From NCBI RefSeq assembly GCF_003289965.1, contig NZ_QMBQ01000001.1:372001-436000 (forward strand): 64,000 nt of DNA. Direction: 5' to 3'. The translations under genes were made by a program, and so were the position numbers. Below are positions 18,654-26,617 of this stretch, piece after piece. The notes beneath the pieces were generated by a model that saw only the letters and a program-made list of their open reading frames with translations, did not search any database and was not told the origin of the DNA. Within the stretch, counting starts at the first letter, position 1. Every line of letters begins with the position of its first letter. The DNA comes from Mesorhizobium atlanticum. GTDB lineage: Bacteria; Pseudomonadota; Alphaproteobacteria; Rhizobiales; Rhizobiaceae.

Positions 18654-19408
18654 TTACTCCTTGGCGGCCTCCGGCCATAGGCGAGCCGCTTCCTTCCGCA
18701 AGGCCGAAATAGCGTCGGTTCCCACCGCGACATCCATTTGAAGGACGTCGGCCGCGGCGCGTAGTTCGCCTTTGTCCCGGAGCTTGTCGATAACCCAAAC
18801 GACTTTGCGTTCGACGTCGGGGCCGTAGGCGGCTTGCGCCTTGTCGAGGGCTTCGGTTGGGATTTGCCCATACGCTTTAACCAGCATCCCGAGATCGAAG
18901 GCATCTCGATATGCGACAGCACGATCCTGGCATCGATCGGCATTCGCCAGCAGCTTCTCCGCGAACATATCCGCAGGAACAAGGGCCGGTATCTCAAGAT
19001 CGTCGTCAAAATGACCACGCAAATCGACGCGGCCCTTCCGGACGACTTCGAACCGGATCAGTTGCCCTTTGAGGCGCACGACGGTCCTCAGACATATTGG
19101 TCGATCTGGAAATCCCGGACGGCTTCGATGGGCTCAGGGAAGAAGGCCCGAACGCCAAGTTCCGAGGCCCGTGTCCGCAGCTCGCGGTAGCCGCTGGCGT
19201 CGGCGCAAAGGAAATCCAGATCCAGTGACCGACGATACTCGCCAAGTTTCATGACGATGGCCGTGCCTCCGCCAAACCAGCATTGAGTGGCCGTCAGGAA
19301 GTCACGATCCATCAGTCCGAGGGCTTCAGCGATAATCCTGTGTTCCGGTTTTCCGAACGCCTTCATGATTTCTACCCGCAATATTCCCGTCGGGCGCAGC
19401 GGTTGCAC
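18654..19408 (-). pseudogene. AbiEii/AbiGii-type nucleotidyltransferase, frameshifted
   Basis: Two overlapping-frame pieces make one gene. The 5' piece (19408 to about 19088) has the nucleotidyltransferase core FGGGTAIVMKLGEYRRSLDLDFL, the pattern of AbiEii-type toxin-like enzymes. It ends DFQIDQYV then stop. The 3' piece continues in the next frame from CLRTVVRLKG, then FEVVRKGRVDLRG, DMFAEKLLANADR and DAFDLGMLVKAYG, as expected for the rest of the family. Loss of one base at about 19087-19093 explains the break (a G after TAT is the likely missing one). The start could be GTG at 19408 or ATG at 19366. Confidence 0.75.
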
Positions 19409-19433
19409 GCGTCGAGGACAGAAAGATGGATTA

Positions 19434-19658
19434 TCACGATGTGGTCAGAAGGATACCGTGGCCGAATTCGTCAGCCAACTTCCTGATAAGCAGCTTCTCA
19501 CGCGCCGTAAGGCGCTTTTGATCGACAAAGCGCCAATTGCGCTCGTAAAGCGCAAAGGCCTCTTTCGCTGGGATGGGGCGCGCGACATCGCGGTTCCAGG
19601 CGAGCGCCTGAAGCTCCGGAAACTCTGCAGGAATGATCGGCGCGATGTTCTCGGTCAT
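19434..19658 (-). CDS. Small partner protein of the AbiEii-type nucleotidyltransferase
   Basis: A 74-residue protein (MTENIAPIIPAEFPELQAL..., core ARPIPAKEAFALYERNWRFVD). It lies 25 bp upstream of the broken nucleotidyltransferase gene on the same strand and is probably its co-transcribed partner. I recall similar small genes beside such nucleotidyltransferases in rhizobia, but I cannot verify it. If the pair was a toxin-antitoxin-like module, this would be the antitoxin-side gene. No helix-turn-helix is obvious. The start at 19658 was preferred to 19697. Confidence 0.5.
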   Translation of the reverse strand: MTENIAPIIPAEFPELQALAWNRDVARPIPAKEAFALYERNWRFVDQKRLTAREKLLIRKLADEFGHGILLTTS

Positions 19659-19709
19659 AGCGCCTGCAAGATAATGCAGAGCGCTTAACAAATCCAATTT
19701 TTGGCAGGG

Positions 19710-21041
19710 CTAAGCCGGCAGCGCCTCTGAAAACTCCACCGCCCTGCCCTGGCTGGGTGTCGTGATCTCACCTTCCCACATGACGCGATTGCCGCGCACG
19801 ATGGTGCCGATCGGCCAGCCGGTGACCTCCCTGCCGTCATAGGGCGTCCAGCCGGCCTTGGAACCGGCTTGGGCGTTGGTGATGGTCTCGCGCCGCTTCA
19901 GGTCGATGATGGTGAAATCGGCATCGTAGCCGGCGGCGATGCGGCCCTTCCTGGCCATGCCGAAGATGCGCTGCGGGCCGTGGCTGGAAAGGTCGACGAA
20001 GCGCTGCAAGGTGAGCCGGCCGGCATTGACGTGATCGAGCATGATCGGCACCAGCGTCTGCACGCCGGTCATGCCCGACGGCGAGGCCGGATAGGGCTTC
20101 GCCTTCTCGGCCAGCGTGTGCGGCGCGTGGTCGGAGCCAAGCACATCGACGATTCCTTGCACAATGCCATGCCAGACGCCATCGCGGTGGCGGGCGGCTC
20201 GGACCGGCGGATTCATCTGGAGCAGCGTGCCAAGCCTGGCATAGTCGTCCGCCGTCAGCGTCAGATGATGCGGCGTCGCCTCACAGGTCGCGACATCCTT
20301 GTGCTGTTCGAGGAAGACGATCTCCTCGGCCGTCGAGATATGCAGCACATGGATGCGCGCGCGCGTCTGCCTGGCGATGCGCACCAGACGCTCGGTGCAG
20401 CGAAGTGCTGCGATCTCGTCGCGCCAGACGGGATGCGACGACGGATCGCCCTCGACGCGCTCGCCGAGCCGCTCGCGCAGACGGAATTCGTCTTCCGAAT
20501 GGAAGGCGGAGCGGCGGCGGGTGTTGCGCAGGATCGAGGCGACGCCTTCGTCGTCCTCGACCAGAAGGTCGCCGGTGGACGAACCCATGAACACTTTGAT
20601 GCCGGCCGCTCCCGGCAACCGTTCCAGTTCGCCGACATCGCGAGCATTGTCGCGCGTGCCGCCGACCCAGAAGGCGAAATCGCAATGCATGCGGCCGGTG
20701 GCGCGGCGCACTTTGTCGGCGAGCGCCGCCTCGGTGGTGGTCAAAGGATTGGTGTTGGGCATTTCGAAGACGGCGGTGACGCCGCCCAGCACCGCCGCGC
20801 GAGAACCCGTCTCCAGATCTTCCTTGTGCTCCAGCCCCGGCTCGCGGAAATGCACCTGGCTGTCGACGACGCCCGGCAGGATGTGCAGGCCCGCGCAGTC
20901 GATGGTTTCGCCGGCCGAGGCCTGGCCGAGATCGCCTATCCGCGCGATGCGTCCGCCCTTCACGCCGATGTCGCGGCGACCCTCCCCGTCATGGTTGACC
21001 ACGGTGCCGCCTGTCAGGATGAGGTCGAAGGTGGTTGCCAT
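19710..21041 (-). CDS. pyrC: Dihydroorotase-like amidohydrolase
   Basis: A 443-residue amidohydrolase of the class I dihydroorotase/allantoinase group; dihydroorotase closes carbamoyl-aspartate to dihydroorotate in pyrimidine synthesis. Visible motifs are QVHFREPG (about residues 56-63), a lysine for metal bridging in AGIKVFMGSS, HVLHIS, EATPHHL and LGSDHAPH. The usual HxH of the first metal site is QVH here, with Gln for the first His. I believe close rhizobial relatives share this change. It may be a true DHOase variant or a paralogue with another substrate. The ATG at 21041 was chosen from homology to the fold start. Confidence 0.75.
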   Translation of the reverse strand: MATTFDLILTGGTVVNHDGEGRRDIGVKGGRIARIGDLGQASAGETIDCAGLHILPGVVDSQVHFREPGLEHKEDLETGSRAAVLGGVTAVFEMPNTNPLTTTEAALADKVRRATGRMHCDFAFWVGGTRDNARDVGELERLPGAAGIKVFMGSSTGDLLVEDDEGVASILRNTRRRSAFHSEDEFRLRERLGERVEGDPSSHPVWRDEIAALRCTERLVRIARQTRARIHVLHISTAEEIVFLEQHKDVATCEATPHHLTLTADDYARLGTLLQMNPPVRAARHRDGVWHGIVQGIVDVLGSDHAPHTLAEKAKPYPASPSGMTGVQTLVPIMLDHVNAGRLTLQRFVDLSSHGPQRIFGMARKGRIAAGYDADFTIIDLKRRETITNAQAGSKAGWTPYDGREVTGWPIGTIVRGNRVMWEGEITTPSQGRAVEFSEALPA

Positions 21042-21126
21042 GGGCAGGTCCAATCTCTTGCGGGGGGAGTGTGGCCGGCTTACGTAATGACCGAACGTTT
21101 TGCAAGATCAGGCCGATTTTACCCTC

Positions 21127-21990
21127 ATGCCCTTTGCCCAGCTCAAAGACCGCGCGCTCATTTCCGTTTCCGGCCCCGACGCCGAGCATTTCCTGCAGAA
21201 CATCCTCACCACCGATCTCGACACGCTCGGGCCGGGCCAGGCGAAGCCCGGCGCGCTGCTGGCGCCGCAGGGCAAGATCCTGTTCGATTTCCTGATCTCG
21301 CGCGCCGGCGACAACAGTTTCTGGGTCGACTGCCGGGCCGACATCGCCGACGATTTCGTGCGCCGGCTGATGCTTTATCGGCTAAGGGCAAAAGCCGAGA
21401 TTGCCAGGCAGGATCAGGTGGTTGTCACGGTCGCGTGGGGCGATGATTCAACCGCCTCATCTTCCGATTCAACCGCGCTTGCCGACACGCGTTTTCGCGA
21501 TGTGGCGGTAAGCCGTGCTTATGGCGGCGGGGCAAGGGACGGTGGCGATCCTGATGGCTGGAAAGCCGTTCGCATCGCCAATGGCGTCGCCGAAAGCGGC
21601 TCCGACTACCAGCTCGGCGATGCCTTCCCGCATGACGTTCTGCTCGACGAAACCGGCGGCGTCGGCTTCAAGAAGGGCTGCTATATCGGCCAGGAAGTGG
21701 TTTCGCGCATGCAGCATCGCGGCACTGCGCGGCGCCGCGTGCTGATCGCGTATGCCGACGGCCTCCTGCCCGCTTCGGGAACCGAGCTCACCGTCGCCGG
21801 CCGGCCGGTGGGCGCGCTCGGCTCGGTTAGCGGCAGGACCGGGCTCGCCATTGCCCGCACCGATCGCGTCAAGGCGGCGGTCGATGCCGGCGAGGTGATC
21901 ATGGCGGGCGATGTTCCGGTTACGCTCGCGATCCCCGCCTGGGCGAAGTTCTCCTTCCCTGAAGGCGCGGTCAGCGCGGAGGAGGCCTGA
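21127..21990 (+). CDS. ygfZ: YgfZ/GcvT-like folate-binding protein
   Basis: A 287-residue folate-binding protein related to GcvT. It carries the YgfZ signature KGCYIGQE (about residues 182-189), whose cysteine is essential in E. coli YgfZ, needed for repair or assembly of certain Fe-S enzymes. The N-terminus (LKDRALISVSGPDAEHFLQNILTTD) is the folate-domain start. The ATG at 21127 was preferred to a TTG at 21100. It overlaps the HD hydrolase by one base (TGATG) and is divergent from the dihydroorotase-like gene. Confidence 0.9.
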   Translation: MPFAQLKDRALISVSGPDAEHFLQNILTTDLDTLGPGQAKPGALLAPQGKILFDFLISRAGDNSFWVDCRADIADDFVRRLMLYRLRAKAEIARQDQVVVTVAWGDDSTASSSDSTALADTRFRDVAVSRAYGGGARDGGDPDGWKAVRIANGVAESGSDYQLGDAFPHDVLLDETGGVGFKKGCYIGQEVVSRMQHRGTARRRVLIAYADGLLPASGTELTVAGRPVGALGSVSGRTGLAIARTDRVKAAVDAGEVIMAGDVPVTLAIPAWAKFSFPEGAVSAEEA

Positions 21991-22628
21991 TGGCGGCCGA
22001 CCGGGCCGGCGCGCCGCCGCGCGCCTGGCAACGCATGCTTTCGGGGCGGCGGCTCGACTTGCTCGACCCCTCGCCGCTCGACATCGAGATTGCCGATATC
22101 GCGCATGGGCTTGCCCGCGTCGCCCGCTGGAACGGCCAGACCAGCGGCGAGCATGCCTTTTCGGTCGCGCAGCATTCGTTGCTGGTTGAAGCGCTCTATG
22201 GCGAGCTGGCACCGCAGGCCACGGCCGAAGCGCGGCTTGCCGCGCTTCTGCACGACGCGCCGGAATATGTCATCGGCGACATGATCTCGCCGTTCAAATC
22301 GGTAATGGGCGGCTCCTACAAGGATTGCGAGCTACGCCTGCAGCGCGCGATCCATCTGCGTTTCTCGCTGCCGGCGGAGCTCAGCGCGACCTTGCGCAAG
22401 GACATCAAGCGCGCCGACCAGATCGCCGCCTATTTCGAAGCGACGCTGCTGGCCGGCTTCTCGACGGCGGAAGCGACGGAGTATTTCGGCCGGCCGCGCG
22501 GCTTCTCCGCCGACCGTTTCGACTTCACGGCAAAATCCGTCACCTGGGCGCAAACGGCTTTCCTCAAGCGTTTCAAGACGCTCGAAGCCAGGCGCCAGTC
22601 CTCGCTTGCCGCCAGCTCGGCAAGCTAA
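21990..22628 (+). CDS. HD-domain hydrolase (YfbR-like)
   Basis: A 212-residue HD-superfamily phosphohydrolase. The metal ligands show as HAFSVAQHS (about residues 55-63) and LLHDAPEYVIGDM (about 87-99, the HD pair followed by the E of YfbR-type enzymes). YfbR is a 5'-nucleotidase for deoxynucleotides, and the length is close. The substrate here is not established. Translationally coupled to ygfZ by a one-base overlap; no promoter is visible between them. Confidence 0.85.
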   Translation: MAADRAGAPPRAWQRMLSGRRLDLLDPSPLDIEIADIAHGLARVARWNGQTSGEHAFSVAQHSLLVEALYGELAPQATAEARLAALLHDAPEYVIGDMISPFKSVMGGSYKDCELRLQRAIHLRFSLPAELSATLRKDIKRADQIAAYFEATLLAGFSTAEATEYFGRPRGFSADRFDFTAKSVTWAQTAFLKRFKTLEARRQSSLAASSAS

Positions 22629-22786
22629 ACAAGGCACGCCGGCGACCGTCACTGGACACAACCGCCAATCAGTTTCATGAAAAGCGGCGCAGGTTGGCGT
22701 AATCTGCCACCGCAATGGCGTGCTTCGTCACTGAATGGGCGAGCGCCTGCCCCTAGATCCTGGTCATGCAAGATCAAGAGGCAATC

Positions 22787-23617
22787 ATGTTTGACAGGAA
22801 GAGAAAGACAGCCCTTGTGACCGGCGCGTCGTCCGGCATGGGCAAGGAAATCGCCAGGCGCCTGATCCGGGACGGATATCAGGTCTATGTTGCCGCGCGC
22901 CAGATCGAGAAGATGGACGACCTCGCTGCGTTGGGCGCGCGCGCATTGCGCATGGACATTTCGAAGGACGCCGATATCGAGGCGGCTGTTGCCAACATCC
23001 TTGCCGAAGTCGACGGCGTCGATGTCCTGGTCAACAATGCCGGTTTTGGGCTTTACGGGCCGGTCGAGGAAATCGGCATCGATGAAGCGCGCTACCAGTT
23101 CGAGGTGAACGTCTTTGGCCCGGCCCGCCTGACGCAGCTTCTGCTGCCATCGATGCGCCGAAGGAAAGCCGGCACGATCGTCAACATCACCTCGATGGGC
23201 GGCAAGATCTACACCTTGCTCGGCGCCTGGTATCACGCGACCAAGCATGCGCTGGAAGGCTGGTCTGACAGTCTGCGGCTCGAGCTCGCTCCCTTCGGTA
23301 TCAAGGTCGTGGTCGTCGAACCCGGCCTGATCGAGACTGGATTCGGCGATGTGGTCGCGGATGGGCTTCTGAAGCGATCCGGAAGCGGCGCCTATGCGAA
23401 GGTGACGCAGGCCGTGGCGAAGACGACCCGAGCAAGCTATGGCCATGGCCGCGGCAGCGATCCGAGCGTGATCGCCGAAGTCGTCTCGGCCGCCATAAGC
23501 TCGGCCAGGCCACGAACGCGCTACGCCGCCGGCAAATATGCGAAGATGATGATCGGTGTGAGAAAATGGTTCGGTGACCGCATGTTCGATCGCCTCATCC
23601 TCAGCCAGATGCGATGA
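22787..23617 (+). CDS. SDR family oxidoreductase
   Basis: A 276-residue short-chain dehydrogenase/reductase. The NAD(P)-binding motif TGASSGMG (about residues 12-19), NNAGFG (about 82), a catalytic serine in ITSMGGK and YHATK (Tyr and Lys) are all present. The substrate is unknown. The start at 22787 is preceded by AAGAGG; the ATG at 22766 has no such site. The stop overlaps the AraC gene start by 4 bp, so the regulator likely controls this enzyme or is produced with it. A second SDR lies at 24936. Confidence 0.9.
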   Translation: MFDRKRKTALVTGASSGMGKEIARRLIRDGYQVYVAARQIEKMDDLAALGARALRMDISKDADIEAAVANILAEVDGVDVLVNNAGFGLYGPVEEIGIDEARYQFEVNVFGPARLTQLLLPSMRRRKAGTIVNITSMGGKIYTLLGAWYHATKHALEGWSDSLRLELAPFGIKVVVVEPGLIETGFGDVVADGLLKRSGSGAYAKVTQAVAKTTRASYGHGRGSDPSVIAEVVSAAISSARPRTRYAAGKYAKMMIGVRKWFGDRMFDRLILSQMR

Positions 23618-24678
23618 GCGGAGCCGGGAGAACGGGCATGAGCGGAGTTCCAGGCGACAAATGCAAGGTGCCTCGGGCCTTCTGGCGTGCCGTGGAGCGT
23701 CTGGGCCTGCCCGCGCCGGCTGTGTTGCGCCAGGCCCGGCTTCCCGCCACCCTCCACCTCAACGAACAAGCCTTCGTCACGACCGCTCAGTATTTCGCGC
23801 TGTGGAGGGCTCTCGAGGAACTCTACGCGCAATCGGATCTGGGCATCCGGCTGGTCGAGGTCGCCGATACCGCGATCCACCCGCCTTCCACGCTCGCCGC
23901 TTTCCACGCTCGGAACTATCGCGACGGCATCGCCCGGATTGCTCGCTTCAAGCGACTTTGCTCGCCCGAGCAGTTGCATGTCGCCGACGAGAACGGCGAA
24001 TGCATGATAAGTTCCGAGTGGCTTTACGCCAACGAGCCGACGCCTGCGGTCGCAACCGACGTCGCCTTTGCCTTTCTCGTCGAGCTCGGCCGGCGGGGAA
24101 CGGGGCAGCATCTTGTCCCGCTTCGTGTCGAGTTGACGCGCCCTGACGACAAGAGCGGCGCGCATCGGGCCTATTTCGGATGTCCGGTCCGCTACGGCGC
24201 CGCGCGCGACTTGCTGGTCCTGCGTTCCGCCGATCTCGACCGTCCCTTTCCGGGCCACAATCCAGAGCTTCTCGAGATCCTCACGCCTGCGCTGGCCGCC
24301 GCGCTCGGCGAGCTTGGCGCGCAAAGCTCGATTGCTGAGCAGGTGAAGGTCGTGTTGAAACGGAGCTTGGCGAGTGGAAGGCCGGAGCTCTCCGACATCG
24401 CGCGCGAGCTTGGGATGAGCGAACGCACGCTGCAGCGGCGCATCACCGAGGAAGGAACCAGTTTCCGCGAGCTTCTCATCAACGCCCGACAGGAACTCGG
24501 CCGGCAGCTGCTGTCGGATCCGACAGCCGACATCGACGAGGTCGCCTGCCTGCTCGGCTATCAGGATGCGAGTTCCTTCTACCGCGCGTTTCGCGAGTGG
24601 GAGGGCACGACTCCCAATCGCTGGCGGGAACTCAATTTCGATAGCTCGAAACAGGTTCCGGGCAGCTTCATACACTAG
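23614..24678 (+). CDS. AraC family transcriptional regulator
   Basis: A 354-residue regulator with an N-terminal effector domain of the arabinose-binding-like type seen in OruR/ArgR-like AraC proteins (about 25-210). The C-terminal AraC DNA-binding domain (about 250-345) has two helix-turn-helices: LSDIARELGMSERTLQRRI, and VACLLGYQDASSFYRAFREWEG. It is coupled to the SDR gene by a 4-bp overlap. The TAG stop codon (24676-24678) is the outer CTAG end of the repeat that follows, suggesting the repeat inserted at or created the 3' end. Confidence 0.9.
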   Translation: MSGAGRTGMSGVPGDKCKVPRAFWRAVERLGLPAPAVLRQARLPATLHLNEQAFVTTAQYFALWRALEELYAQSDLGIRLVEVADTAIHPPSTLAAFHARNYRDGIARIARFKRLCSPEQLHVADENGECMISSEWLYANEPTPAVATDVAFAFLVELGRRGTGQHLVPLRVELTRPDDKSGAHRAYFGCPVRYGAARDLLVLRSADLDRPFPGHNPELLEILTPALAAALGELGAQSSIAEQVKVVLKRSLASGRPELSDIARELGMSERTLQRRITEEGTSFRELLINARQELGRQLLSDPTADIDEVACLLGYQDASSFYRAFREWEGTTPNRWRELNFDSSKQVPGSFIH

Positions 24679-24775
24679 GTTTCACCGTTTCACAGAAACG
24701 GCGAACCGCTCTATCCCATCGTTTCAACGCAATTTCGGGCGGCAAAACTGCTCGCTTTTCGTGGAATTGCTCCAG
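24676..24775. repeat. CTAG-ended intergenic repeat, copy 1
   Basis: A ~100-bp element matching copy 2 at 28783-28886: ctag, tttcaccgtttcac, gaaacggcgaaccgctctatccc, cgcaattNcgg, and gtggaattgctccag at the end. Its left part can fold as a hairpin. It follows the AraC gene, whose stop codon it supplies. This family is common in rhizobial genomes. Confidence 0.8.
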
Positions 24776-24935
24776 TTGCAGCCGTGCATCCGTTCGGCAC
24801 AATCTTGGAATGCGCCGCGCCACTGGCGTTTTGTGCAAGTGGATTGGCGCCCTCCGTCACTGTGCCGCCCGCCCACAGCCGCTATCCAAATCCTCGTCGA
24901 GTAACCCCAGCCTTCGCGAATGACGAGGAAAGATC

Positions 24936-25787
24936 ATGTCCGGCAAAGTTTGGTTCATCACAGGCGCATCGCGCGGCTTCGGCCGCATCTGGGCCGAGGC
25001 CGCGTTGAGGCGCGGCGACAGGGTGGCGGCGTCCGCTCGCAACCCTGCAAGCCTCGCTGACCTCAAGAAGAGTTACGGCGACGCCGTGTTGTCGCTGGCC
25101 CTGGACGTGACCGACAGCGAGCAGGTCACCGATGTGGTCGAGCAGGCACATCGCCATTTCGGCCGTCTCGATGTCGTCCTTAACAATGCCGGCTACGCGC
25201 TGGTCGGTGCGGTGGAAGAAGCGGCTGAAGTGGCCATTCGCGCCGAGTTCGAAACCAACTTCTTCGGTGCATTACATGTAATCCAGGCCGCCCTGCCATT
25301 GCTGCGTGAGCAAGGCAGCGGCCATATCCTGGCCGTCTCCAGCGTCTCGGGCATCGTGGCGAGCCCTATCGTAGGCTTTTACAACGCCTCCAAATGGGCG
25401 CTCGAGGCTCTGCACGAAAGCCTCGCCCAGGAGGTCAAGAGCTTTGGCATCAAGGTGACGCTGCTGGAGCCCGGCGCCTATGCAACGGATTTCTCCAGCC
25501 AATCGTCGCTCAGAATGTCCGGCAGCCTTGAGGCCTATGCGGCCCTCAAGGCTCAGGTCTTCGCCGCGGGCGCGGCAATGGAATTCGGCGATCCGCAGGC
25601 CACGGCCGAAGCCGTGCTGAATATCGTCGATCTGCAGGAGCCGCCGCTGCGCTTCTTTGTCGGCACCGAAGGCCTGCCGGCCGCCCGCGCAGCCTATGCC
25701 GACCGTCTGGCCACCTGGGAAGCGTGGGAGGCCCTGTCGAACGCGGCTCAGGGCACATCGAGGAAACACGCCATCGCGTCGCTTTAG
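24936..25787 (+). CDS. SDR family oxidoreductase
   Basis: A 283-residue short-chain dehydrogenase. Motifs are TGASRGFG (about residues 10-17), NNAGYAL (about 84), a catalytic serine in VSSVSG and YNASK (about 150). The core VTLLEPGAYATDF is typical of the classical SDRs annotated as ketoreductase or retinol-dehydrogenase-like. The substrate is unknown. It is separated from the AraC gene by the repeat and about 160 bp, and from the next methyltransferase by 93 bp, so it probably has its own promoter. Confidence 0.9.
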   Translation: MSGKVWFITGASRGFGRIWAEAALRRGDRVAASARNPASLADLKKSYGDAVLSLALDVTDSEQVTDVVEQAHRHFGRLDVVLNNAGYALVGAVEEAAEVAIRAEFETNFFGALHVIQAALPLLREQGSGHILAVSSVSGIVASPIVGFYNASKWALEALHESLAQEVKSFGIKVTLLEPGAYATDFSSQSSLRMSGSLEAYAALKAQVFAAGAAMEFGDPQATAEAVLNIVDLQEPPLRFFVGTEGLPAARAAYADRLATWEAWEALSNAAQGTSRKHAIASL

Positions 25788-25880
25788 CAAGATCCGGCGC
25801 GGGGTCCAGGGCCGGCAACTCTCGCTTTGTCGGCTACGACATCCATTCAAGAAGCTCACAGGCTCTTCCGAGGAGGCTCA

Positions 25881-26504
25881 ATGCAAGGCGATTTCTGGAT
25901 GTTCTTTCGGTCCTGGATGGCCGCACCGCTGCGAGTGGCAGCCATCGCTCCATCCGGCAACGCGTTGGCGGGGATCATCACCCAGGATATCACCTCCGGC
26001 ACGGGGCGGGTGATCGAGTTGGGACCCGGCACCGGCGTCTTCACGGCAAAACTCCTCGAGCGCGGCGTGCGACCGGAAGACCTCACCTTGATTGAATATG
26101 GTGAGAATTTCGCGCGGCATCTGGAAGCTCGATATCCTGGGGCGCATGTGCTGCGGATGGACGCGGCTCGCGTCGGAGAGTTGGAATATCGTGATGCGCC
26201 GGTGGGGGCGGTGATCAGCGGCTTGCCGCTGTTGAGCATGCCCGACCACAAGGTGATAGCAATCCTCGACGGTGCATTCGCGCATCTGCGGCCCGGAGCG
26301 GCATTCTACCAATTCACCTATGGGCCTCGTTGTCCGGTTGCGCGACCTATCCTCGAAGGACTGGACCTTATCGCGACGCATGTCGGGCGTACGATGTTGA
26401 ACGTTCCGCCTGCCTCCGTCTACAGGATCTCCAGGCGCCCAAGCGGTAAGAAGAAGGCCGCGGCTTTCAGCGGTGCGGGAGAACCATCCTGGACGAGCGC
26501 CTGA
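25881..26504 (+). CDS. PmtA-like SAM-dependent methyltransferase
   Basis: A 207-residue class I methyltransferase. The SAM motif is VIELGPGTGVFT (about residues 45-56), and the acidic residue of motif II is in TLIEYGENFA. The N-terminal FWMFFRSWMAAPLRVAAIAPSG, with an amphipathic stretch and a proline/serine turn, resembles rhizobial phospholipid N-methyltransferases (PmtA), which make phosphatidylcholine from phosphatidylethanolamine. Small-molecule methyltransferases could look similar. The start follows GAGGAGG; an upstream ATG at 25827 is out-ranked. Confidence 0.75.
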   Translation: MQGDFWMFFRSWMAAPLRVAAIAPSGNALAGIITQDITSGTGRVIELGPGTGVFTAKLLERGVRPEDLTLIEYGENFARHLEARYPGAHVLRMDAARVGELEYRDAPVGAVISGLPLLSMPDHKVIAILDGAFAHLRPGAAFYQFTYGPRCPVARPILEGLDLIATHVGRTMLNVPPASVYRISRRPSGKKKAAAFSGAGEPSWTSA

Positions 26505-26617
26505 TGACGCTCGGCCAAAGGCAAGGTTCCTGTTGTGAATTCAACCCTATAAAAGAACGCTAAATTAACCGGCGAGCAGGACAGTATTGCGTTCGGTCAC
26601 GGTCCGAAGGCGTGCTC

